Shown piece by piece: positions 1-8,959 of a DNA stretch of 64,000 bases (position 1 is its first letter; each line of letters opens with the position of its first letter). The position numbers and the translations under genes are program-made. The notes under the pieces are model-generated. The model was not told the origin of the DNA. It was given only the letters and a program-made list of their open reading frames with translations, and searched no databases. The stretch is taken from contig NZ_JAFBEK010000002.1 of NCBI RefSeq assembly GCF_016908715.1, positions 124,001-188,000 on the forward strand, in the 5' to 3' direction. Source of the DNA: Leuconostoc rapi (lineage in GTDB: Bacteria; Bacillota; Bacilli; Lactobacillales; Lactobacillaceae).

Positions 1-639
1 GATAATATTGTGGGTTTTTTACAAGATTTTGCAGATGTTAACGTTGTAGATAACGGCCTGGATGGCGAGTTTGAAGGTCAGGAGTCGCCATATGATCTCA
101 TTATTTCCGATTTAATGTTGCCTGGTGAAAATGGATTTGAAGTCATTAAGTATTTGCGTAAAAATGATATTGAAACGCCTGTGCTCATCTTAACGGCTAA
201 AAGCTCACTTGATGATAAAATTGAGGGCTTTAACGTTGGGGCAGATGATTATTTAACGAAGCCTTTTTATCGTGAAGAATTATTGGTACGCGTCAAGGCG
301 TTACTCAGACGTGCGGGTGTCTATTCTGAAGATAATATGATTGCCGTAGGCGATGTCATGATTAATTTAGAAAATCGAGGTGTGCAAGTACATGGGCAAC
401 AAGTTAAACTAGTGGGGAAAGAGTTTGATATTTTGACCTATTTGGCTCAAAATAAAAACATCATTGTGACACGCGATCAGATTTTTGACCGTGTTTGGGG
501 AATTGATTCTGATACAACGATTAATGTTGTGAATATTTACTTGAATAATTTACGACGAAAATTAGAGGCAGTTGGGCAAAACGATTTGATTAAAACATTA
601 CGGAATATTGGGTTCATTTTAGAGGTTAATGATGCCTAA
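1..639 (+). CDS. OmpR-family response regulator (5' truncated by window edge)
   Basis: Transcription factor of a two-component system, cytoplasmic and DNA-binding. The frame is open from base 1, so the first residues of the receiver domain, including the acidic pocket, lie outside the window. The phospho-acceptor Asp is encoded at 109-111 in the motif ISDLMLPGENG, and the conserved Lys follows in LTKPF. A C-terminal winged helix (TRDQIFDRVWG, then INVVNIYLNNLRRKL) marks the OmpR/PhoB class. The gene overlaps the start of the histidine kinase, so the two are translationally coupled. The HtrA-like protease just downstream recalls the CiaRH arrangement of streptococci, but the family member cannot be named from this sequence alone. 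Confidence 0.93.
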   Translation, partial: DNIVGFLQDFADVNVVDNGLDGEFEGQESPYDLIISDLMLPGENGFEVIKYLRKNDIETPVLILTAKSSLDDKIEGFNVGADDYLTKPFYREELLVRVKALLRRAGVYSEDNMIAVGDVMINLENRGVQVHGQQVKLVGKEFDILTYLAQNKNIIVTRDQIFDRVWGIDSDTTINVVNIYLNNLRRKLEAVGQNDLIKTLRNIGFILEVNDA

Positions 640-1915
640 AGTGATTAACAAACAACAGCAAATCCGAGGGTTCCTTTTGTTGATTGCGAGTTTTTTTGTG
701 ATATTTACTGTTCTTGGTGGTGTTATCTACTGGTCATATACGCGCACAATTTTTCGAAATTCTGATACAGCGCTGACACAGCAAATTAAACAGTTTGATT
801 TGGCTGGTGCGTTACAAAATTCTTCAGATTCTAACCGAAAAGCGCCCCTTTTATTGCAATCAAATATGTTAGCTGATGTTTGGGTTTACGATAAGGATAA
901 AAAGTTAGTACTTGACGACCGTATACCCGAATCCATGCAATCGCTTTATAAGAAACAATTTAAATATACCCAACAATTTGTGTCATATAGACCAAAAACC
1001 ATCGCAATTGGTAATAATTATTATCGCGGCATGCGCGTTGCCTTTGTGGATGGCACACGAAATAACGATGGCAAACCGGTTAAATACGGTATCATTACAG
1101 TTAATGTCACAGATACAATGTTTAACTTAAATCAGTTTAAAAAAGTGTTACTGTGGTCATTTGGTACATTTGGGTTACTTGCTTTAATGGTTTCTTATTG
1201 GATTAGTTTGAAAAATATGAAACCAATCATTAAAGCATGGCAACAACAACAAGATTTTGTCAACAACGCAGCACATGAACTGCGCACACCAATGGCTGTT
1301 ATCCAAGGAAAATTAGAGAATATGTTAACGCGTCCCGAATCAACAGTCCGTGAGCAATCAGATGCGATTATCTTGTCACTATCTGAAGTGCGCCGATTAA
1401 CTTCTCTAACAGATAATATGTTAACGTTAGCAAAATCCGGTTCTAATATGACTCGAGTTGAGAAAGAACCAACCAATATTGCTGATTTTCTAGCAACGAT
1501 TGTAGCGCCATATCAAGAAATGGCTGAATTTGAGGGGAAAAAGGTACTCTTATCAACACGAGTGACACAACCGGTGATGATTGATCAAAAAAGAATTCAT
1601 CAATTACTGGTTTTATTAGTTGATAACGCGATGAAATATTCAGATGCGGGTGCTACCGTATCTATTTCGGCGACAATAGAAAAACGAAAATTTATATTAA
1701 GTGTTGCGGATACAGGTCGCGGAATTAGTGATGCCGCCAAAAAGCATGTATTTGATCGCTTTTACCGCGAAGATAAAACAGGTAGTCGTGAGACTGGTGG
1801 TACTGGTTTGGGCTTGTCTATTGCAGAATGGATCGTACAAGCGCATGGTGGGAAAATTATTATTTTGGATAATCATCCCCAAGGGACGATTTTTAAAACA
1901 ACATTACCGCTTTAA
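632..1915 (+). CDS. Sensor histidine kinase
   Basis: Membrane sensor kinase partner of the preceding regulator. In the 428-residue form, TM1 spans about residues 14-36 and TM2 about 173-193, enclosing an extracytoplasmic sensor of about 135 residues. The HisKA box has the phospho-acceptor His at about 216 (NNAAHELRTPMAV). The ATPase domain has the N box (LLVDNAMKYS), G1 (DTGRGIS), F box (FDRFYRED) and G2 (GGTGLGLSIAEW). No clear HAMP domain separates TM2 from HisKA; the linker is only about 20 residues. Two in-frame ATGs lie at 629 and 632. The second has better spacing from the GAGG at 622-625, so I chose it. The sensed signal is unknown. Confidence 0.95.
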   Translation: MPKVINKQQQIRGFLLLIASFFVIFTVLGGVIYWSYTRTIFRNSDTALTQQIKQFDLAGALQNSSDSNRKAPLLLQSNMLADVWVYDKDKKLVLDDRIPESMQSLYKKQFKYTQQFVSYRPKTIAIGNNYYRGMRVAFVDGTRNNDGKPVKYGIITVNVTDTMFNLNQFKKVLLWSFGTFGLLALMVSYWISLKNMKPIIKAWQQQQDFVNNAAHELRTPMAVIQGKLENMLTRPESTVREQSDAIILSLSEVRRLTSLTDNMLTLAKSGSNMTRVEKEPTNIADFLATIVAPYQEMAEFEGKKVLLSTRVTQPVMIDQKRIHQLLVLLVDNAMKYSDAGATVSISATIEKRKFILSVADTGRGISDAAKKHVFDRFYREDKTGSRETGGTGLGLSIAEWIVQAHGGKIIILDNHPQGTIFKTTLPL

Positions 1916-1949
1916 ATTGAAATCGCATTGATTAGGAGGTATAGGTCAT

Positions 1950-2813
1950 ATGAAACATTCTTTGGTAACTGTTGCTGTTGTTGCGGCAATTGTAGGTGGC
2001 GGTGTTGTTTATTCTGGCGCACAGCCAAATTCGTGGTTCCAACAACAACCTGTTTCGAAAAAAGTAGCCAACATTACGGGTCGCGCAAATATTGCCAACG
2101 TTGCTTATGTTAGTGATGATCAGGCAACGACGGCCTACAATAAGGTGAAAAACACTGTTGTGACTGTTCAAAACTTGCAAAAAGATCATAGTCAGGCAAG
2201 TGGTGATTTTTCAGCGTTGTTTGGGCGAGCACCACAGGAAGAAGGCAAAACCACAACTGAACAAACAGCATCCGAAGGTTCAGGTGTTATTTACAAAGTT
2301 CAAAATGGTGAGATCTACATGATTACTAATAATCATGTTGTTGCGGACTCTGATGCCTTACAAATCATCACTGCCACTGGTGATAAAGTGAAGGCGACAA
2401 TTGTTGGGACAAATGCTGAGAAAGATATTGCGGTCATTAAAGCAAAAACAAATACGATAAAGACAGCAGCAACTTTTGGTAAAGTGTCTAACCTACAATC
2501 TGGTCAACAGGTATTAGCTATCGGATCACCATTGGGATCCGATTATGCGACATCTGTGACGAGTGGGATTATTTCGGCATCACGTCGTCATTTGACACTG
2601 CAGGAAAACGGGACCGCAGCGACAGTTATCCAAACTGATGCAGCGATTAATCCAGGTAATTCAGGTGGCCCTTTAATTAATTTGTCAGGCCAAATTATTG
2701 GCATTAATTCATCAAAAATTGCTTCATCGGATGATGGAACAAGTGTTGAAGGCATGGGATTTGCTATTCCTTCAGATGTGGTCCAAGATTTTATTCAGAC
2801 GACTGAAAAATAG
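1950..2813 (+). CDS. htrA: HtrA/DegP-type serine protease lacking a PDZ domain
   Basis: Trypsin-fold surface protease expected to degrade misfolded exported proteins. A hydrophobic N-terminus (about residues 4-22) acts as signal or membrane anchor. The catalytic triad is visible: His129 (TNNHVV), Asp159 (EKDIAVI) and Ser238 (NPGNSGGPL). The protein stops at residue 287, right after the GMGFAIPSD segment, where HtrA proteins normally continue into one or two PDZ domains. No downstream PDZ fragment is present, because a terminator follows at once. A strong AGGAGG at 1935-1940 sets the ATG at 1950. The gene is only 34 bp behind the two-component pair, so it is probably part of that operon and a target of the regulator. 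Confidence 0.9.
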   Translation: MKHSLVTVAVVAAIVGGGVVYSGAQPNSWFQQQPVSKKVANITGRANIANVAYVSDDQATTAYNKVKNTVVTVQNLQKDHSQASGDFSALFGRAPQEEGKTTTEQTASEGSGVIYKVQNGEIYMITNNHVVADSDALQIITATGDKVKATIVGTNAEKDIAVIKAKTNTIKTAATFGKVSNLQSGQQVLAIGSPLGSDYATSVTSGIISASRRHLTLQENGTAATVIQTDAAINPGNSGGPLINLSGQIIGINSSKIASSDDGTSVEGMGFAIPSDVVQDFIQTTEK

Positions 2814-2818
2814 TGCCG

Positions 2819-2870
2819 GCCATCATAAAACAGCGCGTACTCACTTGAGTACGCGCTGTTTTATGATGGC
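2819..2870. terminator. Bidirectional terminator, perfect 25-bp stem
   Basis: Bases 2819-2843 and 2846-2870 are perfect inverted repeats around a 2-nt loop, with A and T runs within the outer stem. It lies between the convergent htrA-like and thioredoxin-like genes and can serve both. Confidence 0.85.
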
Positions 2871-2876
2871 TTAACA

Positions 2877-3203
2877 TTAGATTGTTGCTTGATACCAATC
2901 AAGCACTTGATTTGGTGTCAAACGCTCACCATGACCAATGCGAGAAAGTTCTTCACCATCTTGAAATAGAACAAATGACGGGATACCACGCATATTATGA
3001 TTGGTAGCTACTGCAATGTTCTCATCCCGATCAGCATCAATCCAGCTGGCTGTTTTAGTGACAGTGTCTTTAATGTTTTGAACAAATGGTTTAATAGCAC
3101 GACAATCACCACACCAGTCAGCTGACAAGAATAAGATATGACGGCCTTTTGATTGTATGTGCGCTTCGATAGTCACGTCGGTATTATGAGTTGGTTGATA
3201 CAT
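2877..3203 (-). CDS. Thioredoxin-family protein
   Basis: Small cytoplasmic thiol-disulfide oxidoreductase of 108 residues, the usual thioredoxin length. The redox motif is WCGDC (Cys31, Cys34) after the beta strand HILFLSAD, and the cis-Pro loop is seen as RGIPSFVLF. The GD dipeptide between the cysteines differs from the GP of classical TrxA, so this is a thioredoxin-like protein rather than the housekeeping TrxA. An AAAGAGGTG ribosome site precedes the start. It is monocistronic, convergent with the protease gene. It could act in repair of oxidised proteins; substrate not known. Confidence 0.88.
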   Translation of the reverse strand: MYQPTHNTDVTIEAHIQSKGRHILFLSADWCGDCRAIKPFVQNIKDTVTKTASWIDADRDENIAVATNHNMRGIPSFVLFQDGEELSRIGHGERLTPNQVLDWYQATI

Positions 3204-3447
3204 GATTGCACCTCTTTAAATTAATGATTGAATTATAGCACACTATTTTATCAGTTACTGTTTTTATGCTCTCGTAAGTTATAAAAAAGCTAAATAGTCA
3301 TTTGTTCTAGATTATTATCACCTAAAGTAAGTATGAAATTTACTGCAATTTAAAATAATAACCTATTTTTTGCAGCCAGTGAGCACAATTTTGTTTGTAT
3401 TTTGTTTTCTAATATGAGAATTGTGACAAAAAAATTTGGAAATGTTG

Positions 3448-3476
3448 TTGACAATGAGTGGATTAGCAGTTATAGT
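3448..3476 (+). promoter_or_regulatory. Promoter of the methionine operon
   Basis: A TTGACA -35 box (3448-3453) and TATAGT -10 box (3471-3476) are separated by 17 bp. Transcription would begin near 3483, at the 5' end of the T-box leader. Confidence 0.8.
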
Positions 3477-3482
3477 AAATAC

Positions 3483-3812
3483 AACATAAACATTGAAGAG
3501 ATAAGTACAACTAGAGTCTTAGCAAGAGAGCTCGTGATTGGTGAAATCGAGTAAGATATTGAGTTGGAAAATGGTCTTGGAGTTTCATAGATACGAGCAA
3601 GCGAGTACTCATATGTACGGCGCAGTAAGTTGAAGTCGGTGGTGCTCGTTAACGCACAACGTATAACCTCGAGGTTTTCACAGATGTTCTCGACGATTTC
3701 TGACAGGCGTACGTTAAGGTGTGGGCGCGAGAGCCCTGCATGAACACCGGGTGGTAACACGTTATTGGAACGTCCCGTAGTCTATATTAAAGACTACGGG
3801 ACGTTTTTTGTT
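3483..3812 (+). ncRNA. T-box riboswitch, methionine (AUG) specifier
   Basis: Leader RNA that senses uncharged tRNA-Met and lets RNA polymerase read into metA. Stem I features are the AGAGAGC region at about 3524-3530, followed by TTGGTGAAA. The specifier loop shows ATG at 3571-3573 followed by a purine, ahead of the conserved TCTTGGAGT segment. The T-box core GGGTGGTAACACG lies at 3749-3761. Its TGGT (3752-3755) can pair with an ACCA tRNA end, matching an A discriminator base. The intrinsic terminator is a 15-bp stem, 3769-3783 with 3791-3805, followed by a U run. The antiterminator would use the T-box core and the left terminator arm. This element fills most of the long gene-free stretch 3204-3856; nothing else is visible in it except the promoter. 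Confidence 0.93.
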
Positions 3813-3856
3813 TTCATAAAATATTGAACGATAAGATTAAGGAGGGTAAGGGAAAA

Positions 3857-4762
3857 ATGAGCGTCATATTACAAAACGGCCTATTAAAACGTGAACAATT
3901 GACATTGGGCGATTTTAAATTATTACAACCAACCCTCAATGTTTTGGTGGTTAATCTCATGCCTAACCGCTTACAGACAGAAAGACAATTTGCACAATTA
4001 CTCACAAAATTATCGGTCAATGTACGTGTGACGTTTGTTATTCCAGCGACCCACCATATCAAAAATGATGCTGAGATCATTAAAGAAAATTACGATACGT
4101 TTGATGATATTTGGCAAAAATCATATGATGGGCTCATTGTTACAGGTGCACCAGTTGATCGTGTGAAATTTGAAGAAATTGATTATTGGCAAGAATTTCA
4201 ACAATTATTGACATGGCGAAAGACACACGTCAAAGAAAATTTGTTTACTTGCTGGGCAGCTTATGGTGCTGGATATATTGAACGTAACTTTCCTGTGAGG
4301 CGCAGTGTCAAAAAAATATATGGTGTTTACCATGTGGATCACATTTTAAACCAACGTAGTCAATTAACCGCAGATTTAACACAAATCACCATGCCACATT
4401 CACGTTACTTTACTATCCCAAATGAGGGCGTTGCGCGTCGTTTAAAGGTAGCAGGAAATGATACAGTTGGTGCATTCATTTTACGTGATGAGCGCAACCA
4501 ATCAACTTATATTACAGGGCATTTGGAATATGATACCACGACATTAGAGGATGAATATCAACGTGATATCAAAAAGGATGCTCATACACAACGGCCAGAA
4601 AACTACTATGTTGATGGTCAACCAAATAATTCTTGGCGACAAAGTGCTGAAAAAATATTTCTTAATTGGGGAAAATTATTGATAGCTGGGACGCAACGAA
4701 CTGAAGTTGTTGATTTATTACCAGCATTAAATCATATTTATGAAGGAGAAAAAACAGTATGA
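3857..4762 (+). CDS. metA: Homoserine O-acyltransferase, MetA/HTS family
   Basis: Acylates homoserine, the first committed step of methionine synthesis. The start is ATG 3857, behind AAGGAGGG at 3839-3846; an upstream ATG at 3824 lies before the ribosome site and is rejected. The protein has 301 residues. Catalytic residues are visible: Cys132 (FTCWAAYGA), and His222 and Glu224 (TGHLEYD). At the position that separates acetyl-CoA users (Glu) from succinyl-CoA users (Gly), this protein has Asp101 (TGAPVDRVKF). An acidic residue favours acetyl-CoA, so O-acetylhomoserine is the likely product. That fits the MetY and MetI enzymes downstream. The gene overlaps the next by 4 bp. Confidence 0.93.
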   Translation: MSVILQNGLLKREQLTLGDFKLLQPTLNVLVVNLMPNRLQTERQFAQLLTKLSVNVRVTFVIPATHHIKNDAEIIKENYDTFDDIWQKSYDGLIVTGAPVDRVKFEEIDYWQEFQQLLTWRKTHVKENLFTCWAAYGAGYIERNFPVRRSVKKIYGVYHVDHILNQRSQLTADLTQITMPHSRYFTIPNEGVARRLKVAGNDTVGAFILRDERNQSTYITGHLEYDTTTLEDEYQRDIKKDAHTQRPENYYVDGQPNNSWRQSAEKIFLNWGKLLIAGTQRTEVVDLLPALNHIYEGEKTV

Positions 4763-5868
4763 CTAACAAAATAGACACGATTCTAGCGCAAGGTGGTAAT
4801 GGAACGGATGATACAAAAACGGGCGCCGTTGTTAGCCCACTATACTTTTCAACGGCTTATCGTCATCCAGGATTAGGGGAATCGACGGGCTTTGATTATG
4901 CACGTTTGAATACGCCCACGCGACAGATTTTAGAAGAACAGTTAGCGGTTCTAGAGCATGGCGTGCAGGCCTTTGCAACCAGCTCAGGCATGTCTGCCAT
5001 TGATTTAGTTTTCTCCACAGTACTCGAAACAGGAGACCATTTTCTAACAAGTGATGATCTTTATGGTGGCACCTATCGTTATTTTGACGGACTTGTGACA
5101 CAAAGAGGTGTCAGTTACGATGCCTGTAGTAATTTAGATGATTTCTTAGAGAAAATCCAACCAAAAACAAAATTGGTTTGGTTAGAGACGCCTTCAAATC
5201 CTATGATGAAACTATTTGATATTCAACAAATAAGTGAGGTGCTAAAGGCAAAAAGTCCAAATATTATTATCGCTGTTGATAACACGTTTTTGACACCCAT
5301 TTTTCAACAACCATTGAAATTAGGTGCAGATATTGTCGTACATTCGGCAACCAAGTACCTTGGCGGCCATAATGATATTTTAGCTGGCACAGCGATTGCA
5401 GGAGATGATGAATTAGCAGCACGATTAGAAAAAGCCTTAGTAACAAGTGGTCAAGTATTAGATTCGTTTAGTTCATGGCTACTACTACGCAGCTTAAAAA
5501 CCTTGCATCTACGTATGACACGTCATAATGAAAATGGTCATTATTTAGCAGAAAAATTAGGGGATGTTAGCGGTGTATCACATCTTAACTATGCGGGTGT
5601 TGGGGGCATGATTAGCTTTTATTTAGAAGATGATTATGATGTTGATGCTTTCTTGAAAGGCCTACATATTGCATCATTTGCGGAGAGTTTGGGTGGACCA
5701 GAAACACTGATAACTATCCCCGCAGTACAAACACACCATGACATGAGTCAAGAGCAACGCCTTGCTTTGGGCATTACAGATCAATTAATTCGTGTCAGCG
5801 CTGGTTTAGAAGATAAAGAAGACTTGTTACATGATTTGACACAAGCTATAGGGGGAGCTAAAAAATGA
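4759..5868 (+). CDS. metI: Cystathionine gamma-synthase-like PLP enzyme
   Basis: Cys/Met-metabolism PLP enzyme (AAT fold I), 369 residues, cytoplasmic. It probably joins O-acetylhomoserine and cysteine to cystathionine. The Schiff-base lysine is Lys199 (HSATKYLGGH). The substrate and phosphate loops FDYARLNTPTR and SSGMSAIDL, and the Asp of VDNTFLTP that contacts the PLP nitrogen, are present. ATG overlaps the metA stop by 4 bp, and its own stop overlaps the next gene by 4 bp. The assignment as synthase rather than lyase rests on its order before a second paralogue, as in the Bacillus metI-metC pair. A swap of the two roles cannot be excluded. Confidence 0.85.
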   Translation: MTNKIDTILAQGGNGTDDTKTGAVVSPLYFSTAYRHPGLGESTGFDYARLNTPTRQILEEQLAVLEHGVQAFATSSGMSAIDLVFSTVLETGDHFLTSDDLYGGTYRYFDGLVTQRGVSYDACSNLDDFLEKIQPKTKLVWLETPSNPMMKLFDIQQISEVLKAKSPNIIIAVDNTFLTPIFQQPLKLGADIVVHSATKYLGGHNDILAGTAIAGDDELAARLEKALVTSGQVLDSFSSWLLLRSLKTLHLRMTRHNENGHYLAEKLGDVSGVSHLNYAGVGGMISFYLEDDYDVDAFLKGLHIASFAESLGGPETLITIPAVQTHHDMSQEQRLALGITDQLIRVSAGLEDKEDLLHDLTQAIGGAKK

Positions 5869-7004
5869 GCGATTGGACAGATATAATTCAAGCAGCGACA
5901 ACTCATGATCCCTTGTCTGGTGCGGTCAATACACCAATTCAGTTAAGTTCAACGTTTAATCAACCTGATTTTGATAATTTTGGTCACTTCGACTACGCAC
6001 GTTCTGGTAATCCGACTCGAGAGTCAGGTGAACAGGCTGTTGCAAAGTTAGAGCATGGTCAACATGGCTACTTATTTAGTACGGGGATGGCTGCAATCAG
6101 TAGTGTCTTATTTACATTATCTGCTGGAGATCATATTGTGGTTAGCAAACATGTATATGGTGGCACTTTTCGGATATTATCTGACGTATTACCACGATGG
6201 GGAATTACACACGACCTCGTTGATTTTAGCAATCCAGATGCCATTCAAGCGGCGATTAAACCAGAGACAAAAGCACTTTACATTGAAACGCCCTCTAATC
6301 CAGTATTAAAAATAACCGATATTCGAGCAGTTGTTGCGCTGGCAAAGGCAAATCATTTAATTACAATTGCAGATAACACATTTATGTCACCATTTTTACA
6401 AAAACCATTGGACCTAGGTGTTGATATTGTTGTTCACTCAGCTACAAAATTTTTGTCAGGACATTCTGATATTTTAGCGGGTGTTGCTGTAACTAATAAT
6501 GCTAATTTGGCTGAAAAAATTTATTTTATGCAAAATGCAGTTGGTGCAACGCTAGGCGTGTTTGATACGTGGCTGTTGTTACGAGGTATTAAGACATTGG
6601 GTGTACGCATGACGCAATCCAGCCAATCAGCACAAAAGATAGCCAATTACCTGTCAACACATGATAAAGTAGAACGTGTGTTATATCCAGGATTAGCTAG
6701 TCACCCAGGGCATGATATTCATGCCAGCCAGTCAAAGTCAGGTGGGGCAGTTTTGAGCTTTGATGTCGGCTCAGAAGACAAGGCTAAAGCAGTAGTCGAG
6801 GCGTTAAAAATACCTATTTTCTCAGTGAGTTTAGGCGCAGTAGAAACCATTATTAGTTATCCACCCAAAATGAGCCATGCAGAATTAAATGCAGATGAAT
6901 TGCATGATACTGGTATTACGCCAGGGTTACTAAGATTTTCCGTTGGTTTAGAAGATGCAGACGACCTCATTGCTGATTTAACACAAGCGTTGGCTTTAAT
7001 TTAA
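5865..7004 (+). CDS. metC: Cystathionine beta-lyase-like PLP enzyme
   Basis: Second Cys/Met PLP enzyme of the operon (379 residues). Expected to cleave cystathionine to homocysteine, pyruvate and ammonia. PLP lysine is Lys195 (HSATKFLSGH), with the conserved loops FDYARSGNPTR and FSTGMAAIS and the cofactor Asp in IADNTFMSP. It shares the fold with its neighbour but the sequence is clearly distinct, so the pair is old rather than a recent duplication. Start ATG 5865 overlaps the preceding stop; the ribosome site GGGGGAGC lies inside the upstream gene. These lyases often also act on methionine or cystine and release volatile thiols. Confidence 0.87.
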   Translation: MSDWTDIIQAATTHDPLSGAVNTPIQLSSTFNQPDFDNFGHFDYARSGNPTRESGEQAVAKLEHGQHGYLFSTGMAAISSVLFTLSAGDHIVVSKHVYGGTFRILSDVLPRWGITHDLVDFSNPDAIQAAIKPETKALYIETPSNPVLKITDIRAVVALAKANHLITIADNTFMSPFLQKPLDLGVDIVVHSATKFLSGHSDILAGVAVTNNANLAEKIYFMQNAVGATLGVFDTWLLLRGIKTLGVRMTQSSQSAQKIANYLSTHDKVERVLYPGLASHPGHDIHASQSKSGGAVLSFDVGSEDKAKAVVEALKIPIFSVSLGAVETIISYPPKMSHAELNADELHDTGITPGLLRFSVGLEDADDLIADLTQALALI

Positions 7005-7035
7005 GAATATACTGTAAGAGGGAAAGGAGAAATGT

Positions 7036-7068
7036 ATGCTGAATCAGATGATCAAGCATACAAAATAA
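7036..7068 (+). CDS. Possible 10-residue leader peptide before the MetE-like gene
   Basis: Reads MLNQMIKHTK then TAA. It has the best-placed ribosome site of the region (AAAGGAG at 7023-7029, six bases before its ATG). It ends two bases before the ATG at 7071, which has no Shine-Dalgarno sequence of its own. Two of ten codons are Met. It may couple translation of the next gene, or it may be chance. No protein evidence. Confidence 0.35.
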   Translation: MLNQMIKHTK

Positions 7069-7070
7069 TC

Positions 7071-8198
7071 ATGACAGAAACCATTCAGACAAAGTTACAT
7101 TACCATTTTGATCACGTTGGATCATATTTACGTCCGGAACGTTTAAAATTAGCACGCGAGGCATTCTCAAAAGGAAATATAGATCACGATGCTTTACTAG
7201 AAGTGCAACATAGCGAGATTAAAAAAGTTGTTGATGAACAAGTCAAAGCCGGGCTACTTGCGGTGACAGATGGTGAATTCAATCGTTCATGGTGGCATTT
7301 AGATTTTCTAGGTCAACTTGGTGGCTTTGAATTTTATGAACAAGAGGATTCGTATCATTTCCAAGGTGCTAAGACACGAACAACAAATGTGCGTTTAAAT
7401 GGTACCGTACATGCTAATTTGAAACATCCGTTCTTTGATGACTTTACGTACCTGAAGTCAATTGTACCCGACGGTATCGAAGTTAAACAAACCATACCAT
7501 CACCGTCTTTGATCATTAACCGTGATCATCGTTCTGATTTGTGGTCAAAGTATTATGAACAATGGTCTGACTTTTTAGATGATTTAGCACAAGCCTATCA
7601 TGAAACGTTACAACATTTTTATGATTTAGGTGCGCGATATATTCAACTAGACGACACGACTTGGGCTTACTTAATTGCACAATTAAATAAAAACAAGGAT
7701 AATCCAGTTGCGTATGCTGAATATGAAAAAACTGCGGCAGATGATGTTTACGTCATTAATAAAGCATTGGCTGGTTTACCAGATGATTTAAAAATTTCAA
7801 CTCATATTTGCCGTGGCAATTTTAAATCAACGTATTTGTTTGAGGGTAGCTACGAGCCAGTTGCCAAATATCTGGGACAATTGAATTATGACGGTTTTTT
7901 CCTAGAGTATGACGATGCGCGCTCTGGTGATTTTCAACCTTTAGCAGCTATTTGGAATAATCGTCAGAATGTCGAAATTGTACTTGGTTTACTCACATCA
8001 AAGTCGGCTGATTTGGAAGATGAAACTGATGTAGCCAATCGTATACATGATGCGGAGCAATACGTGCCAGTCCAAAATTTGGCATTATCAACGCAGTGTG
8101 GTTTTTCTTCAACAGAAGAGGGGAATGTATTGACGATACCAGACCAGTGGCAAAAGCTAAGGTTGGTTAAAAAAATTGCTGATAAGTACTTGGCTTAA
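7071..8198 (+). CDS. Core MetE-like methionine synthase (C-terminal catalytic domain only), copy 1
   Basis: Cobalamin-independent methionine synthase-type barrel of 375 residues, half the length of MetE and lacking its N-terminal domain, as in Bacillus YxjG/YxjH. Zinc ligands are all present: His and Cys in STHICRGNF, Glu in FFLEYDDA, and Cys in LSTQCGFSS. The homocysteine-side motifs DHVGSYLRP and TDGEFNRS are intact. It probably transfers a methyl group to homocysteine; the donor is uncertain, because short MetE proteins lack part of the folate site. Start choice: ATG 7032 lies only two bases after GGAG and adds 13 residues absent from the paralogue at 10491, so I prefer ATG 7071, possibly coupled to the tiny upstream frame. 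Confidence 0.85.
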   Translation: MTETIQTKLHYHFDHVGSYLRPERLKLAREAFSKGNIDHDALLEVQHSEIKKVVDEQVKAGLLAVTDGEFNRSWWHLDFLGQLGGFEFYEQEDSYHFQGAKTRTTNVRLNGTVHANLKHPFFDDFTYLKSIVPDGIEVKQTIPSPSLIINRDHRSDLWSKYYEQWSDFLDDLAQAYHETLQHFYDLGARYIQLDDTTWAYLIAQLNKNKDNPVAYAEYEKTAADDVYVINKALAGLPDDLKISTHICRGNFKSTYLFEGSYEPVAKYLGQLNYDGFFLEYDDARSGDFQPLAAIWNNRQNVEIVLGLLTSKSADLEDETDVANRIHDAEQYVPVQNLALSTQCGFSSTEEGNVLTIPDQWQKLRLVKKIADKYLA

Positions 8199-8254
8199 AG
8201 CACAGCAGGACCAAAAATAGTAAGAATTTAGTGATTAAAAAAAGGAGAAAAATC

Positions 8255-8731
8255 ATGACAGAAACAGTTGTTGAAAGTTTTACATTAGACCATACAAAAG
8301 TTAAGGCACCTTATGTGCGTGTGATTGAATCTCAAAATGGGCCTCAAGGTGGCAATATTACGAATTACGATTTGCGTTTGACACAACCCAATGAAACAGC
8401 AATTGAAACAGGTGGTTTACACACTTTGGAACACTTATTTGCAGGCTTGGTTCGTGATGAAATTGACGGTATTATTGATATTTCACCATTTGGATGTCGT
8501 ACAGGTTTCCATGTCATTTCATGGGTGAATTACGATGCCGAAACATTGGCCAAGGTATTTAAAAAAGTACTAGAAAAGATCGTGAGTGATGAGGTAACCG
8601 AAGTACCTGCTGCTGAGATTGAAAGTTGTGGGAACTTTAAAGATCACAGTCTACATTCTGCTAAAGAATGGGCCAAGATCATTCTAGCCCAAGGTATTTC
8701 TAGCGATGCTTTTGAAAGAAAAGTTGTCTAA
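8255..8731 (+). CDS. luxS: S-ribosylhomocysteine lyase LuxS
   Basis: Cleaves S-ribosylhomocysteine to homocysteine and DPD, the AI-2 precursor. The protein has 158 residues, standard length. The metal site is complete: His56 and His60 in GLHTLEH, and Cys125 in [10 protein letters not shown]; catalytic Glu59 and Cys81 (PFGCRTGFH) are also seen. ATG 8255 follows AAAGGAG (8241-8247) with good spacing, and the earlier GTG at 8231 precedes that site. It is last in the T-box operon, where it feeds homocysteine back to the MetE-like enzyme. A GC hairpin at 8760-8779 follows, without a U run. Confidence 0.96.
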   Translation: MTETVVESFTLDHTKVKAPYVRVIESQNGPQGGNITNYDLRLTQPNETAIETGGLHTLEHLFAGLVRDEIDGIIDISPFGCRTGFHVISWVNYDAETLAKVFKKVLEKIVSDEVTEVPAAEIESCGNFKDHSLHSAKEWAKIILAQGISSDAFERKVV

Positions 8732-8810
8732 AAAATAATCAAGTGATCATATTGAACAGGGCGCAGATGTTTTTGCGCCGTACATAATTTTAAAGAAGGA
8801 GAACGTTACG

Positions 8811-8915
8811 ATGCAAAAAATAACCCCACAACGTTTTTTTGACATTACACGAGCACTCAGTACGCTTTTAGGTGCAGGGTTAGTTTGGTGTCGAATGTGT
8901 TTGTATCCCTTGTAG
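8811..8915 (+). CDS. Small open reading frame, 34 residues, unknown
   Basis: Starts MQKITPQRFF behind a good ribosome site (GAAGGAGA at 8795-8802). It has a mildly hydrophobic middle (STLLGAGLVW) and one Cys pair near the end. I do not recognise it. It may be a real small protein, a leader for metY, or the stump of a decayed gene. Confidence 0.3.
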   Translation: MQKITPQRFFDITRALSTLLGAGLVWCRMCLYPL

Positions 8916-8959
8916 CCGTGTATTTTAGGAAAAGTAACGCATAGAAAATAGGTTAGAAT

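Noticed and set aside
3470-3760. A 96-codon frame on the minus strand inside the metA leader
   Set aside because: It is antisense to the T-box riboswitch, has no ribosome site and resembles no protein; the RNA structure explains the sequence.
8760-8779. Terminator after luxS
   Set aside because: GC stem without a U run; it leaves open whether metY shares the T-box transcript.
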